Assembly (NCBI GenBank): GCA_024663395.1
Contig: JANFAH010000076.1
Span: 175,864 to 239,863, forward strand
Direction of reading: 5' to 3'
DNA length: 64,000 bases
From: Pisolithus tinctorius
Taxonomy: Eukaryota > Basidiomycota > Agaricomycetes > Boletales > Pisolithaceae
Below, piece by piece: positions 1-11,189 of the stretch (position 1 is the stretch's first letter; each line of letters opens with the position of its first letter). The notes beneath the pieces were generated by a model. That model was not told the origin of the DNA. It did no database searches and worked only from the letters and a program-made list of their open reading frames with translations. Both the position numbers and the translations under genes were made by a program.

Positions 1-267
1 GAGCAGGTTGGCGGAAAGAAAAAGAGCAAGTATTGGTTTTACGCGGTGGAGCCTATCCATCCGTCAGCGACGAATGGGAGAACGACCGTGACCGGCAGCA
101 CAGCTTTGACCGCTACAAATGGCCACCATCACAACGGAGATATGGGACCTCCCGCAACTAACGACGGTCAATTTGCCACAGTCAACAGACACGGGGAAGA
201 CATGGATTTAGATGGGTCCACTGATGATAGTCCACCGCCTTTACCGGAACAGCCAAGGCCACACTGA
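1..267 (+). CDS. 3' end of an unrecognised protein gene (partial)
   Basis: An open frame runs in from the left edge of the window and ends at a TGA at 265-267, giving about 88 C-terminal residues. It starts with a lysine-rich stretch followed by YWFYAVEP, then turns into low-complexity sequence rich in Asn, Gly, His, Thr and Pro, ending in an acidic and polyproline tail (DMDLDGSTDDSPPPLPEQ). Such tails are common in fungal nuclear proteins, but no domain is visible here and I do not assign a function. It runs in the same direction as OCT1, about 435 bases upstream of it. Confidence 0.55.
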   Translation, partial: EQVGGKKKSKYWFYAVEPIHPSATNGRTTVTGSTALTATNGHHHNGDMGPPATNDGQFATVNRHGEDMDLDGSTDDSPPPLPEQPRPH

Positions 268-702
268 TTTTTTGATACGGTTTTTCCCCAGGAGCCACTT
301 CCTTTCCAAGCATTCCCCTACAGGTTGTATTTCATCTTTCATCCATACCACCTACCAGCATTGGTTTAAGCATACTATAGTCAGTCACTTTATTCTCTTA
401 CACGACGTTATCATACATCTCAGCCGTTCTAACGATGTCAATGTTATTCCATGCTCTCGTAGTAATTTATGCACTTGTCCGACCTGTCCCTGGTCTTGCT
501 CAGCGTTGCGGGACCAATACATGACTCCGATAGTTGAAAGAAAACTGACTTGGATGGGATGGCATCGATGGGATTTCGAAATTTGGGGGACGTCGGTGCT
601 TCTTGGCGAGTTGTGAGGCTGGGTTATGTAAACGTCTCATTGTCAGTGGCTGTAATAGTTGGCTTGACGCACTCCCAAAAACTATCCGCTCGTCATCACT
701 TG
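268..702. other. Intergenic region, presumed OCT1 promoter
   Basis: This stretch separates the preceding gene from the OCT1 start. It is pyrimidine-rich at 270-420. I see no conserved coding frame, and short open frames here have no recognisable motif. Confidence 0.4.
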
Positions 703-3175
703 ATGATAGCCAGACTAACTCAAAATGTTTCTTGGAAGCTTCTCAGGCCTTCGTTTCGCTCCAGGGTCTGCCGGAGTAATATTGCGGTCCGCAAGTCGTC
801 AACGCTGACACCAATTATACCGCCTTCACCAGACGACTTTGATCTGGTGTCTCTCTTCGATCAGCCTCAGTGCAACCACAGGACGCGACCAGTCTCCGTG
901 ACTGGGATATTCCAGCATACGCATTTGACGACGCCTTCAGCTTTCACCGCGTTAGCTGACTCAACCTTGGTACGCGCCCAGCTACTGACGGCACGCATTC
1001 TGCGCGCCGCACAGTCGCGAAGCGAGCTTTTCAAGGTCGTCAAAAACCTAGACAGGCTCAGCGATTTACTTTGTGGCGTCATTGACCTTGCTGAGCTCCT
1101 CCGAAATGCCCATCCCGATCCACAATGGGTGCAGTCCGCTAACGACAGTTACGAGAAGCTGTGCGAGTACATGAACGTGCTGAACACAAACGTTGGCTTG
1201 TATGAGGCGAGTGGGCCCTTCGCACTGTAAGCTTGTCGCTTACGGTGCATTCAGGTTCTTGACGTGGTGTTGCATGACCCTGAAATCGTCAAGTCACTCG
1301 GTCCGGAGGCTTATCAGACTGCGCTTATATTTTGGCGTGATTTTGAGAAGTCGGCCATACGATTGCCACCGGAAAGCAGAGAGAAGTTCGTATCCCTCTC
1401 CTCTGAAATCCTATCCCTTGGACACGAATTCGTCAATCAGGCTTCCGCTCCAAGGCCGGCTGCATTAATTGACGCGTCAGAACTGGAGGGCCTGAAGGAT
1501 ACTGGCATGGGCGCCAGGCTTCAACGGCAAGCTTCTTCCACGCAAAAGAGTTTACTGGTGTATCCCGGATCTCACCAGGCTTATATGATCATGAGATCCG
1601 CGCCGTTAGAATCGCCGCGCAAAAAGCTATACGTGGCTGCGCATTCAAGTACGCCTCGGCAGATTGAATGCTTGGAGAGGCTTTTGCGCGCACGAGCTGA
1701 GTTGGCATGCTTAGTTGGTTGGGATAGTTATGCTGGTATGGTTCTTCACGACAAGATGGCCAAGACTCCGGGTGGGTGATTCAGTGGACTGACGGTCAGT
1801 TTATTCCTAAACCTTGGAATTGTCATTGCAGAGAACGTGAACTACTTCCTGGACACGTTTTTAGATCGGACGGCTGTCCATGCGCAGGAAGCTTTACATG
1901 CTCTGAGGCTCCGCAAGCAATCCCATCTCAAGACTACGTCATTGCCCGTCATTCAGGCTTGGGATAGATCGTACTACTGTCCTCCGGAACCTCCAGAGCC
2001 ACCGATTCCACTTCCTCCACTCTCCCTCGGACGGGTTTTTATGGGCCTGTCACGCCTGTTCAAGCATCTATACGGTATATGGCTGCGGCCATCAGAGGTT
2101 CTTCCTGGTGAAGTCTGGCATCCGGATGTGCGCAAAGTAGAGGTTGTAGATGAGGAACATGGGGTCATTGGCTGGATATATGCCGATCTTTTTGCGCGAA
2201 ACGGAAAAGCGTGTGGAGCTGCCCATTATACGGTGAGGTGTTCACGGCGCACTGACGACGATGACGAAGCAGGTGACCTTAGAATGAGCGGTGTGGAGGA
2301 GGGGCTGCTGGAGGCCTCACAAAGCTTTGAGCTCGTGAAGCGACATAGGCTACGTGGTGTCCAAGGAGAATACCAGCTTCCTCTTGTCGTGCTACTATGC
2401 GAATTTAGTCGGCCTTCAGTTCACTCTGGACCAACTATTCTCGAGTGGCACGAGGTGCAGACTCTTTTCCATGAAATGGGCCACGCCATGCACTGTGAGC
2501 TCTTGTATCAGGGTGTGTACGATTTCTAATGCAGTTTTGTCTCGTGTAGCAATGATCGGCCGCACCGAGTACCACAATGTGTCAGGTACCCGTTGTGCGA
2601 CTGATTTCGTCGAGCTGCCATCCATTCTCATGGAACACTTCCTCAGCTCACCAACCGTGCTCTCACTTTTCGACACCAACGGCTTTTCGACGGATAGCCA
2701 AACTGGTAACAACCACCGAGATCCATGCCACTTCATTGACACGCACAGCAGTGTATTGCTTTCGGTGCTTGACCAAATATACCACTCCCCATTGGCTTTA
2801 GATTCGGAATTCGACTCTACTGCGGTCCTTGCGTACTTAACCAATACGCGTAGTTTGATTCCACACACGCCAGGGACTTCCTTCCAGACGCAATTTGGTC
2901 ATCTTTTTGGTTATGGGGCAACGTATTATTCGTACCTCTTCGACCGCGCGATTGCATCGTATGTTTGGCGGCACATATTTTCGTCAAGCCCTGTCGAGCG
3001 GGAACTGGGAGAAAGGTACAAGCGAGAAGTATTGTCTTACGGAGGTGGAAAAAATCCCTGGCTTATGTTAAGTGCATTGCTTAAACTGCCGGCATTGGAG
3101 GGTGGAGACGCAGCAGCTATGCAGACTGTTGGTCAATGGGGGATAGACGATAGCAGTGTTTCCAGCCGCCATTAA
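703..3175 (+). CDS. OCT1: Mitochondrial intermediate peptidase (MIP/Oct1), M3 metallopeptidase
   Basis: This enzyme removes an octapeptide from imported matrix precursors after the first processing cut. Four exons are inferred: 703-1206, 1255-1771, 1832-2494 and 2550-3175, giving about 769 residues, a normal length for the family. The N-terminus is rich in Arg and Ser and lacks acids, as expected for a mitochondrial presequence. The zinc site HEMGHAMH (HExxH) is split by intron 3, and the following block matches the MIP signature around [13 protein letters not shown]. The first intron appears to use a GC donor (1207) with AG at 1254, because the conserved NVGLYE..VLDVV segment only joins that way. 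OCT1 next to a homeodomain pair is the classic arrangement of basidiomycete A mating loci. Confidence 0.93.
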
Positions 3176-4064
3176 CGTCATCAGGATTGTAGAACCACCT
3201 TAGCACCAACATTCAATCATGAACGATCTAATTTGATCGTAATTTTGGGCTCGAAGTGCAACTAGGAGGTTGTAGGGTTGATGCTCAGCACAGACTAGGG
3301 GATACACGTGCAGTGCAAGGCCGTCGGTAGTCGGACAGAGCACGCCTCCTCGAGCGAACAATATGGTCTAATTGCTTTATGCCAGGACGCGTGAGCAAGT
3401 CCTGGTCTGTGAGGACCTTCGTAACACTCTCCCGTTCCGGACCGCCGGTCCTGAGCATGTCCGGAGGTAACGATGGGCAATGCATTTGCACGATTAAGGT
3501 TGTTCACAGTGGTTTCTCTCCATTTTTAAGATGCTTGGTTTGCTTTCGATGTGTGATCGTTGGCGACTGGGATTGTCTTTTAGTTTTCGTTGAAGTGAGA
3601 TGTGATAAGGTGATTTTCGCTGGTTTCTGTGGTTCGTTTCTGAGATTTTAACTCCTGGTTATAGATGTCTTTGTTGACGGAAAGCAATGACCATGTCATG
3701 GTTCCTCAGAGCAATATAGTGTATTGTTTAGTGTGAGACGTCCCCGCAGATGGGGGCGAGAATAGTATAGAATATGCATATCTTCATCAACACTCTGCAT
3801 ATCAGGGTTTCCAACAAGGTGTTATAAGTCTGCAAAAGATCGTGATCCTTTTCAAGCACGATAAAAAATCACCGCGTCCTGGAGTGGCCGGAGGGTAGGT
3901 TTATAGATACAATTTGAAAAATACACATAAAAAACATAGGTTGCAAATGAGGGAAAGCAGGTGGAGCAGCAGCAAGACAGCGATCACTAGTGAGTGACTA
4001 GCAACATTCGACGGTGGAACGCCAATGACGCATATTTATGAATAAAGATAATAGAGTTACGATA
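3176..4064. other. Intergenic region between OCT1 and HD1
   Basis: OCT1 and HD1 converge here, so this holds their 3' flanks. The DNA is AT-rich, especially at 3890-4060. Open frames near 3285-3651 overlap on both strands and show no family motif, so I see no gene. Confidence 0.4.
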
Positions 4065-5953
4065 TCAAGCACCAACAGGCAAACCAATATCCCCGAGGAC
4101 AAAGGCTCCCTGGCTGTCTACCAGGGGATGTGGCACCGAGAGGTCGGGGAACTCAAAAAAGCCAAGCTCAGAAGACGCATGGGTGCCGACACTCTCAGCC
4201 TGAGAGGTGGATTCGCAAAGTGTTACCCAATCGTCAAGGGGTGATACACTTCCCGCGGACAGCGCAAATTGGTGCTCAGGGAAGAGCTGGAGGTCTGATG
4301 AACGTATGTTCGGCAGTGTATCTTCACAAGCCTCATTTCCAGAGGGTAAGAAGAGATTGTCAAAGCCACTGAAATCGCCACTACGTTCCTGTACATCTTG
4401 CAGCACAGCCTCGGAGGACGTCAGTGGTGAATGCATCACTGATATTCCATGAGTGAAGAAAGGTTGGAAAGTAACTAGTACTCACAATGGGGCTCGCTTG
4501 GGACCAAAGCTGAAGGTATCGAATATCCACCAAACAAAACTTCCCATTGCGCAGAAGGGTCAAGATCTGGGCATTCGACAGGAGCAGGAAGGTCGAAAAG
4601 TGTTCGAAAATTCGTTTGAAACCAATTCTCGATATCACTTTCATTTGATATTGTTCGAGGAAGCGGATCGGAAACCACCTGAGCGCGAGGCGTAACAGGT
4701 AAACCGTGTGGCCGGTTGGGAATGTTACGTCGGACGCCTTCGGAAAGCCGCCGCTTGCGGGAACGAGGCAATACACAACTAGCTTGCGCTTCTAACGAAG
4801 GGGATGGAGGCTCGCTTGCATCAATACTTGGAGTTGGAAAAGGGCAAACGCTGGGTCAATTTCAGTTCAACGAAGTGCCAATTACAATGTGTTACGTGCC
4901 ATAAACGTTTCGGGCGCTCGGTGTGGGTAGCACACTGATTTCCTGATAGACTCATTCTGCGTTTGCGGCCAGCTAGGGCAGGAGGAGCAACATCTTGATC
5001 TTCATCATCGCTTTCGTCTGATAACGAAGGGACAAGAGTAGGTATGGCTGATGCTGGAGGCGGCGGGGACGAGAAGGGGGAAGGATATGTCGTTTCGGAG
5101 CGCCAGTTTTCGCGGTGTGTATGCGCCTCCGCTTCTTTTCCGCATATTCCTTGCCGCGCGTTGTCTTCAGCAAGTGTCTGTCCGCCATATTCCGTGACAT
5201 CCGCAGGAGCATCAAGGTCTTTGGCGTGAGTGCTCCTACCGACCATCGACGAATATAGTCCCTCAGCATTGGCCTTGATAGCAGCGAAAGCCTGAATTGT
5301 CGCCGTGGGCAATGGACGTGCTGGGTCTGGTCGAATGAGAGCACGGTATGCAGCATCCAGGGCATCGGTTCTGCAATTATGAAATTGCTCACGACACAAA
5401 GATGTCCAACCAATGCGGCGCCGCGCATTTATGAACCAAGTATTCACTGAATTCTGCGAACACCGGTGGGTGTTAGCGACACACGCTTTAAATTGCGTTG
5501 AGGGATATGGGTTATGTATGTTCTCAAGCAACCAATTGTGAACCGTTTCGATAAAAGCAATGGGTCTTGGAAATCAGAATTAAAAAACGTGAGAACTTCG
5601 ATGTGCAGTAAGACAGACCTCTGTTCGCTTGATTGCGGTGAAGCTGATGTGACAGAAACATTGTTTGGCCCGTTCAAAATGTCCTCCACAACACCTGCCC
5701 ACTCAGCCGTAAGCAATTTTTGCTCTTGTTGCACCTCGAGGTAACATTGTGCGATCGTAGCGATGCGCGAAGCCATGACATCCGCCAATGCAAGCGTGTC
5801 CTTTGAAAGTTCACCTCGCGCTTTCATACTGGAAATGTCGGCCTGTAATTTTGACCACGTAGAATGGAAGGGCGACAAGAGGTTCTCATCCCATAAAGCA
5901 GACAACAGTCCCCGCTCGGCATCGATGAGTCGTTGGCGTAGTTCAGCGTCCAT
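4065..5953 (-). CDS. HD1: HD1 homeodomain mating-type transcription factor
   Basis: This is one partner of the heterodimeric HD1/HD2 regulator that controls compatibility and dikaryon development after mating. Translation probably starts at 5953 (MDAELRQRL). Intron 1 is 5566-5618 and joins into WLLENIHNPYPS. The atypical TALE-like homeodomain follows, with recognition helix NTWFINARRRIGW near residues 150-170. Downstream are a Ser/Pro- and acid-rich segment and a basic patch (RKRR), which may be a nuclear signal. The intron at 4439-4485 is clear (GTGAGT..CAG). The one near 4800-4890 must exist because the frame changes, but its exact borders are uncertain. The N-terminal region is where allele and self/non-self specificity usually lies. 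The gene is divergent from HD2. Confidence 0.9.
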
Positions 5954-6162
5954 AGTTGATAGTTGAGAGTAACGATAGTGATACGGGCGCCCACAACAGG
6001 CGGGCAATTTGAGAATCTTGGACAATGCGGAGTTCGAAACGCAGTTGAACGATAAACGAATCCTGACTTTGGTTCCCCATTTTCAAGGTCCGCATTGTCC
6101 TTTGTAAACTCATATCGTCACACGCGTCAATCATTTTGAGACTCGTTAACGCACCAGCATTC
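5954..6162. promoter_or_regulatory. Shared HD1/HD2 intergenic region (bidirectional promoter)
   Basis: Only 209 bases separate the two divergent start codons, so promoters and 5' leaders of both mating genes must be packed here. I did not identify a specific operator. Autoregulation by the HD heterodimer is known in some mushrooms but is only a possibility here. Confidence 0.55.
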
Positions 6163-8091
6163 ATGATGGCCAACGGTCTCCGTTCGCGACTTTTGCACGC
6201 CCAGGACGATCTGTCGTCATCGGTTCCTGCAGGAAGACGTTCGACGGCTTTGCGAGGCTTGGATACTGCCGGACTCACCGTGGACTCTGTCCTTCAGCGC
6301 ATTCTGAGCTGCTCCAAGGAATACCTAGAACGATTTCCGTTTTCTAAACCCATTACACGACCAGCAAATGAACGGGTCCAATCCATTTCACTCCCTGAGC
6401 CACCTTCTCTGGTGCCCGCTTTGGTTAACCTCGGTGCACCGATCGGGGTGGCGGAGGAGATGCAGCGTGTTTATCAGCAACATGCCATTGAGCTCAAGCA
6501 GCGGTATGAAACTGCAGCGTTTCAAGTAACACTTGCCCTATCCCGATGCGCTGGCCCGTCTACATCACCATCCCTCCAGCCCAAACTCCTCGCTACTATC
6601 AAAGAACTTTACAATACGAGACTCGAGGATTGGCTGAGAGCCTGTCTATCGCTGTATAAGGGGCGGGCTGCTATAAGTACTGGTCAGGGAGACCGCTCGC
6701 AACGCGGTAAAGGCACGCAGACGACGTTCAATGTTGTAGGTTGCTTATTCTCTTCACTATCGCAGTTATTACAACTGAGGCGGAAAACTCAGGAGTATGT
6801 TCCTCTCCTGGAACGTTTCTTTTTAGAGAACCCTTTTCCTACTCACGCCGACAAAATCTCGCTTGCCAAACAATCAGGCATGACCTATAGGCAGATTCAC
6901 GTTTGGGTTAGTTGCTCGATTAATTGTCGGTACGATTCTGACCTGTGTTTCTTCGGTTACTGAACTAGTTTCAAAACAAACGCACTCGCTCAAAAAAGGA
7001 TGGCAAAATGTTGCACAAGAAAATCGTTTTGAACGGACCAACATCCCCTGTGGGCTCGGTATGCAATGAGGCGAAACATCGTACGAAGCCGAATGACATT
7101 CGCAATGGACAATCACTACCTCGGGATAAGGCCATTGTGAGTAGGCCAGTTGCGCTTATAACCCTATGCATCTGATTATAATAAGATACCTCCTGATGCC
7201 CAGGATCCATTAGATGCTCCAGCACCTCCCCACGCCTTCCCCTCCACCTACCCCCCGCCTTCTCGATACAAGCCCTTCTCAGAGAATATTACACTACAGT
7301 CTCACTTCTGGCGCAAGCAGTCTCTCCCCGTGCGATCACTATCAGCTACCAGCGTATCGGATCTCGTAGAGATGTTCTCGCAGTTGAGCGTTAGAGACGA
7401 TTATGACCACCGTCCGCAAATGCACTCGACTCGCCCATCAGAAATCGGTGCCGCGATCGTTTCGACCGTCATCAAACCTTTCTCAGCACCACTCTTTGCA
7501 GCTTGCCAGCCCGTCAAATTCGTTGCCAAGGCTGCCTTCGCTCCTTTTCCCACCGTACCTGCTCCTCGTACTCCTTTACATCCCTTCCGGACTCCTAGCC
7601 CGCAAGCTCAACCATTCACATTGATACCCTCTAGTATCCAACAGACATCCAAAAGCAGGCGAAAAGTTGCTCCCCTACCAAAGAGAACACCACAGGTTTC
7701 GACCAAAATCAAACAAGATTTGACGCTCTCAACTCCGGATTATTCAAATCATCGGTCTCCCTGTTCTTCTGTGCGATCTTCGTCGTCTGAGTTGAGCCCG
7801 TCGGTTGCCTCATCGCCGGAAGTCGGTTCACCCCTCTTGCTATCTCTTCCAGGCGAGGTATCCCTTGTTGGAGAGTCTCGCCTTCCGACCGGCGAGGATG
7901 TTTTCGGCTCTCTTACCGCTGAGAGTCCCTCGGGAAAACTTCGGTCTAATTCCTCATTAGTGTCTGATCATATGCGCAGTACAATTTCTGAAATATCGAT
8001 CTCGCAGGGCAATCCCAGTGCCATCGTGAGAACGATACGAAGGGCAGTTCCGCCGCCGTATACTAGACTTCCACTATGCATTGGGTCTTGA
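6163..8091 (+). CDS. HD2: HD2 homeodomain mating-type transcription factor
   Basis: This is the partner of HD1. Exons 6163-6906, 6969-7136 and 7186-8091 give about 605 residues. The canonical homeodomain (about residues 205-265) contains FFLENPFPTHADK, then the recognition helix VWFQNKRTRSKK. Intron 1 falls exactly between Trp and Phe of the WFQN motif, a position typical for fungal homeobox genes. After the homeodomain come a Pro-rich segment and a long Ser/Thr/Pro-rich C-terminus. The open frame extends upstream to 6136 only through a TTG codon, so ATG at 6163 (or 6166) is the likely start. The N-terminal 150 residues probably carry the allele-specific dimerisation region. The reading frame is uninterrupted across all three exons. 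Confidence 0.93.
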
Positions 8092-8371
8092 AGGTCATAC
8101 CCGTGTCTTTCAATTATTTATAGTGTAATAAATAATAGTCGCTGTTGTATCCTGTATTTGCTAACTTATTTGCTGTCTTGCACTGGGCATTTCATTTCCT
8201 CTCATCTAGCCTTGCTCTTGTGATTGCATTGCCTGTCCGTTAGCCTCAAGTGACTAGCCACAGGTGGTAGCATCCACGTCTTCCGGTGTCACAACTCGGA
8301 GGTAACTTTCGAATTTTGGAGTGATTGTGCGTGAACCATATCAAAATCTAACAAACTTCCTAGGCTTCTCG

Positions 8372-8898
8372 CTGTTTTTACAGCAGTTTGTCTTGCCTGC
8401 AAGCCATTAGCGACCTGCGAAGCGCAACCCTGCAATGACCTACAACACTCATTAAACTTCCCAGTCCACCATTATTTCTACCGCCAACAGTACCACCACT
8501 GAATTTGGATTGAACAAGGAACTTCATGGCTGTCATTGCTGCGCCGCTGACCGCATCTTGCTTGCTGCCAGAGCTCGCACCCCTACTATTATCAAAGAGC
8601 TTGCTTGTGTCACCTATCGCCAGGCTGATCAACTGACTCTGGCTGCCTCCACTACCCCCTCCACCGGAAGTGAATGATTTAAGTGCGTGTCGTTACGTGA
8701 GTGCGAGCGTTTTTCGAGGCTTCGAAGGATCGAGGTGGACTTATCCTACCTGCAAAGCAGCCGTGCTGCCCATCGAGCTAGCACTCAGACCGCTAGTAGA
8801 CTCTTAATTGTAGGCCCTATCATGGGCATCGCGAACGCTCTCCTCGTCGACGGGCCCCTCGTGTTCGTCCTGGGTATGATGATGAAAACAGTGGTTAA
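8372..8898 (-). pseudogene. Truncated beta-flanking gene copy (pseudogene)
   Basis: This stretch is closely similar to the 3' half of the intact beta-flanking gene at 9775-10761 and lies in the same orientation. It keeps blocks such as QSQLISLAIGD, SGSKQDAV and QSKFSGGTVGG, and an upstream exon with EHEGPVDEE. It is broken in several ways. The CAA of the AYNQ block is TAA here, near 8811-8813. The last-intron acceptor CTAG has become CTTG. The terminal ATG-TGA is lost. Similarity stops inside an intron near 8898, so all 5' exons are missing. It is probably a decayed tandem duplicate. Confidence 0.85.
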
Positions 8899-9774
8899 CT
8901 TCAACTTCGATGCTGCTGGCAAACGAACACTTCCCATTCGAAAGGAGTACTTACCTTCTTGGAACAAGCGAAGTTGGGGTAACAACACGACGCCTTTTCA
9001 TATACAGCGGTCTTCATATCGACAGACCAGAATTGACCAAAACTTAAAAGAGTGCTTTTATTTAGTTTTGGGATGTAGCCAAATAATGGCGCGTGCTATC
9101 CCTTACGTAAACGTCTTACACGCGCAGACACCAAACCCATCCACTCCTAAGAGACCGTGAGCCACCAAACAACGCGACGCTAAACATTTTATTGGCACGT
9201 AATTCGCAACACAATCACTAATCAACGGGTAGTAAATTATTTGCAAAGCGGCTGCGACATACACCACTTACGCTCAGGTCCCCCAGACTCATGCATGATA
9301 CACATATGCCGTGCAAACTTTTGGCTGTGTAAATAAGTGACCAGATGCTGCTTGGACCTCATTGAAAATATAATGCTTCTTTCAGATGAATTTCATTTGC
9401 CGGTAGAGAACTTGTAAAGAGTCGCTTAGCACAGACCACGTACACACCGAGCCAACTTGAAAATGGAACGGCACCGATTATAACCACTATCCGCAACCTG
9501 GGCGCCTGGCTTGTCAATGTCAGTGAATATCCCCCGGATCACGCACTAGAAATACTGTTCCGTGCCTGTTCTCTCGCGCAAGTAAGCTGTCCACCTCTCG
9601 AGTTTCTCTTCTTTCAATTGGCCTGCATAATTTCGATGATCCTGACACGTCGTTCGCGGAACTTCGTCTTGATTCCTCATCACCAGTTACATACATTTCT
9701 AATATCACAAGGTAATTTCGAACTTGACGGTGAACATATACGTATGATTATATCAACGAAGCGCGGCGCTGTTT
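8899..9774. other. Spacer between the two beta-flanking copies
   Basis: I find no coding block here matching the beta-flanking 5' exons or any other family. Short open frames on both strands lack motifs. It may contain the diverged 5' part of the pseudogene or unrelated inserted DNA. Confidence 0.35.
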
Positions 9775-10761
9775 TCACATAAATTTGCTTGCCTGCTAGC
9801 CGTCAGTGACCTGCAGAGTACAACACTCGAATGACTTACAACACCCATTAAGCTTCCTAGTCCACCACTGTTTCCACCGCCAACAGTACCACCGCTGAAT
9901 TTGGATTGAACAAGGAGCTTCATGACAGTCATTGCTGCGCCGTTGACCGCGTCTTGCTTGCTGCCAGAGCTCGCACCCCCACTACTATCAAAAAGCTTGC
10001 TTGCTTCACCCATCGCTAAGCTGATCAACTGGCTCTGGCTGCCTCCACCACTCCCTCCACCGGAAGTGAATGATTTAAGTGCCTATCATCACGTGAGTAG
10101 GAGCGTCTTTCAAGGCCTCGACAAATGGCGGTGGACTTATCCTACCTGCAGAGCAGCCGCGCTGCCCATCGAGCTAGCGCTCATATTGCTAGCGGACCCT
10201 TGATTGTAGGCCCTATCGTGGGCTTCCTGAACCCTCTTTTCGTCGACGGGCTCCTCGTGTTCGTCCTGGGTACAACGATGAAAACAGTGGTTAAGAAGAA
10301 GAATTTGGCGACATACTCGGCGCCCCCTGACATGGTTCAACGCAGATGAGAACATGCCGGAGTCGTCAGAGCCACTGTGGCTACTAGCATGCCGGACGAC
10401 TTCGTCGTCGTCGACTAGATCGAAATTGATGTGGTGATTATGACGATCAAGTGATGTGCGGACAGCGGAACCTACATTCGGGTCTATCGCTCTCAGCTCT
10501 ACGGTGGTGAGGACTGTTGTATTCCTCGCCGCCCGTTCTACGGAAGTCGGCTACATCATTGTCTCTGTCACGATCTGCGCGATCTCGTGAAGATAGTGTA
10601 AAACACTAACACTGAGGCCTAGATTGGGATTGGGATTGAGATTGAGATTGGGATTCCGAGTACGTCTGGTAACCTTGCTTCGCGAGATTGATGAATGTAT
10701 CCTGGAATCGGTAACGTCAGTGAGTCGTTTAAGGATTTAGAATTCCGTAAGTGCTCACCAT
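9775..10761 (-). CDS. Beta-flanking protein (conserved A-locus neighbour)
   Basis: This is a conserved fungal protein of unknown function that marks the flank of the A mating locus in mushrooms. Seven exons are inferred. Exon 1 appears to be just the ATG at 10759-10761, joined to DTFINLAKQGYQTYSES at 10701. A (Gln-Ser) repeat encoded by a degenerate 6-base DNA repeat at 10623-10655 follows. An acidic DDDEVVR block, EHEEPVDEKRVQEAHDRAYN, a Gly-rich linker, and the SQSQLISLAMGEASKLFD..SGSKQDAVNGAAMTVMKLL block come next. The protein ends QASKFM after an intron with donor GTAAGT. The model stays open throughout, unlike its truncated neighbour at 8372-8898. The repeat content is typical of the family. 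Exon junctions in the 5' half are inferred from reading frame. Confidence 0.85.
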
Positions 10762-11189
10762 GATGAAAGGCGATGGTAGTATCAGAGGACGAGTAACCTC
10801 GATTCGTGACATCTACCCAGTTATTATACTTATCTAGTCGCACAGCATTATGTCGAAGGCAGGTATATTCCCCTACAAAGAGGGACTCCATTTCACATGC
10901 CATGACGTCTCGACTGATCCTGAAGTTCCATCAGACTTGCAATTCAGAGTCAGACACCTGCTAACGGCTTCCGGCGAACTCCTTGTGACACCCTGCCTAG
11001 AACGTGTTTGGCAGTTTCTTTCCATATCACCCAAACCAGACGGAAGACCTCTCGAGTGGGGTTAAAATAGGGTTGTTGATCATCGATAGCAAGTTATCTC
11101 TTTCCTGTGTATGGACATAGCTACGGGGGTATCTTCCACTCAGATCCCAGCAACATACTTCAATTATCAATACCTAAACTCGTTCAGCC
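10762..11189. other. Intergenic region upstream of the beta-flanking gene
   Basis: This holds the presumed promoter of the beta-flanking gene and the 3' flank of the next minus-strand gene. A plus-strand open frame of 71 codons at 10850-11065 has no recognisable motif and overlaps the expected promoter, so I do not call it. Confidence 0.35.

Noticed and set aside
3285..3651. Overlapping small frames on both strands downstream of OCT1
   Set aside because: They overlap one another, have no recognisable domain, and lie in expected 3' flanking DNA.
5943..6278. Minus-strand frame spanning the HD1/HD2 promoter
   Set aside because: It is antisense to HD2 exon 1 and lacks HD1 motifs; the HD1 start at 5953 in another frame has the real coding signal.
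10850..11065. 71-codon plus-strand frame next to the beta-flanking start
   Set aside because: It overlaps the promoter and 5' leader of the opposite gene and has no family motif.
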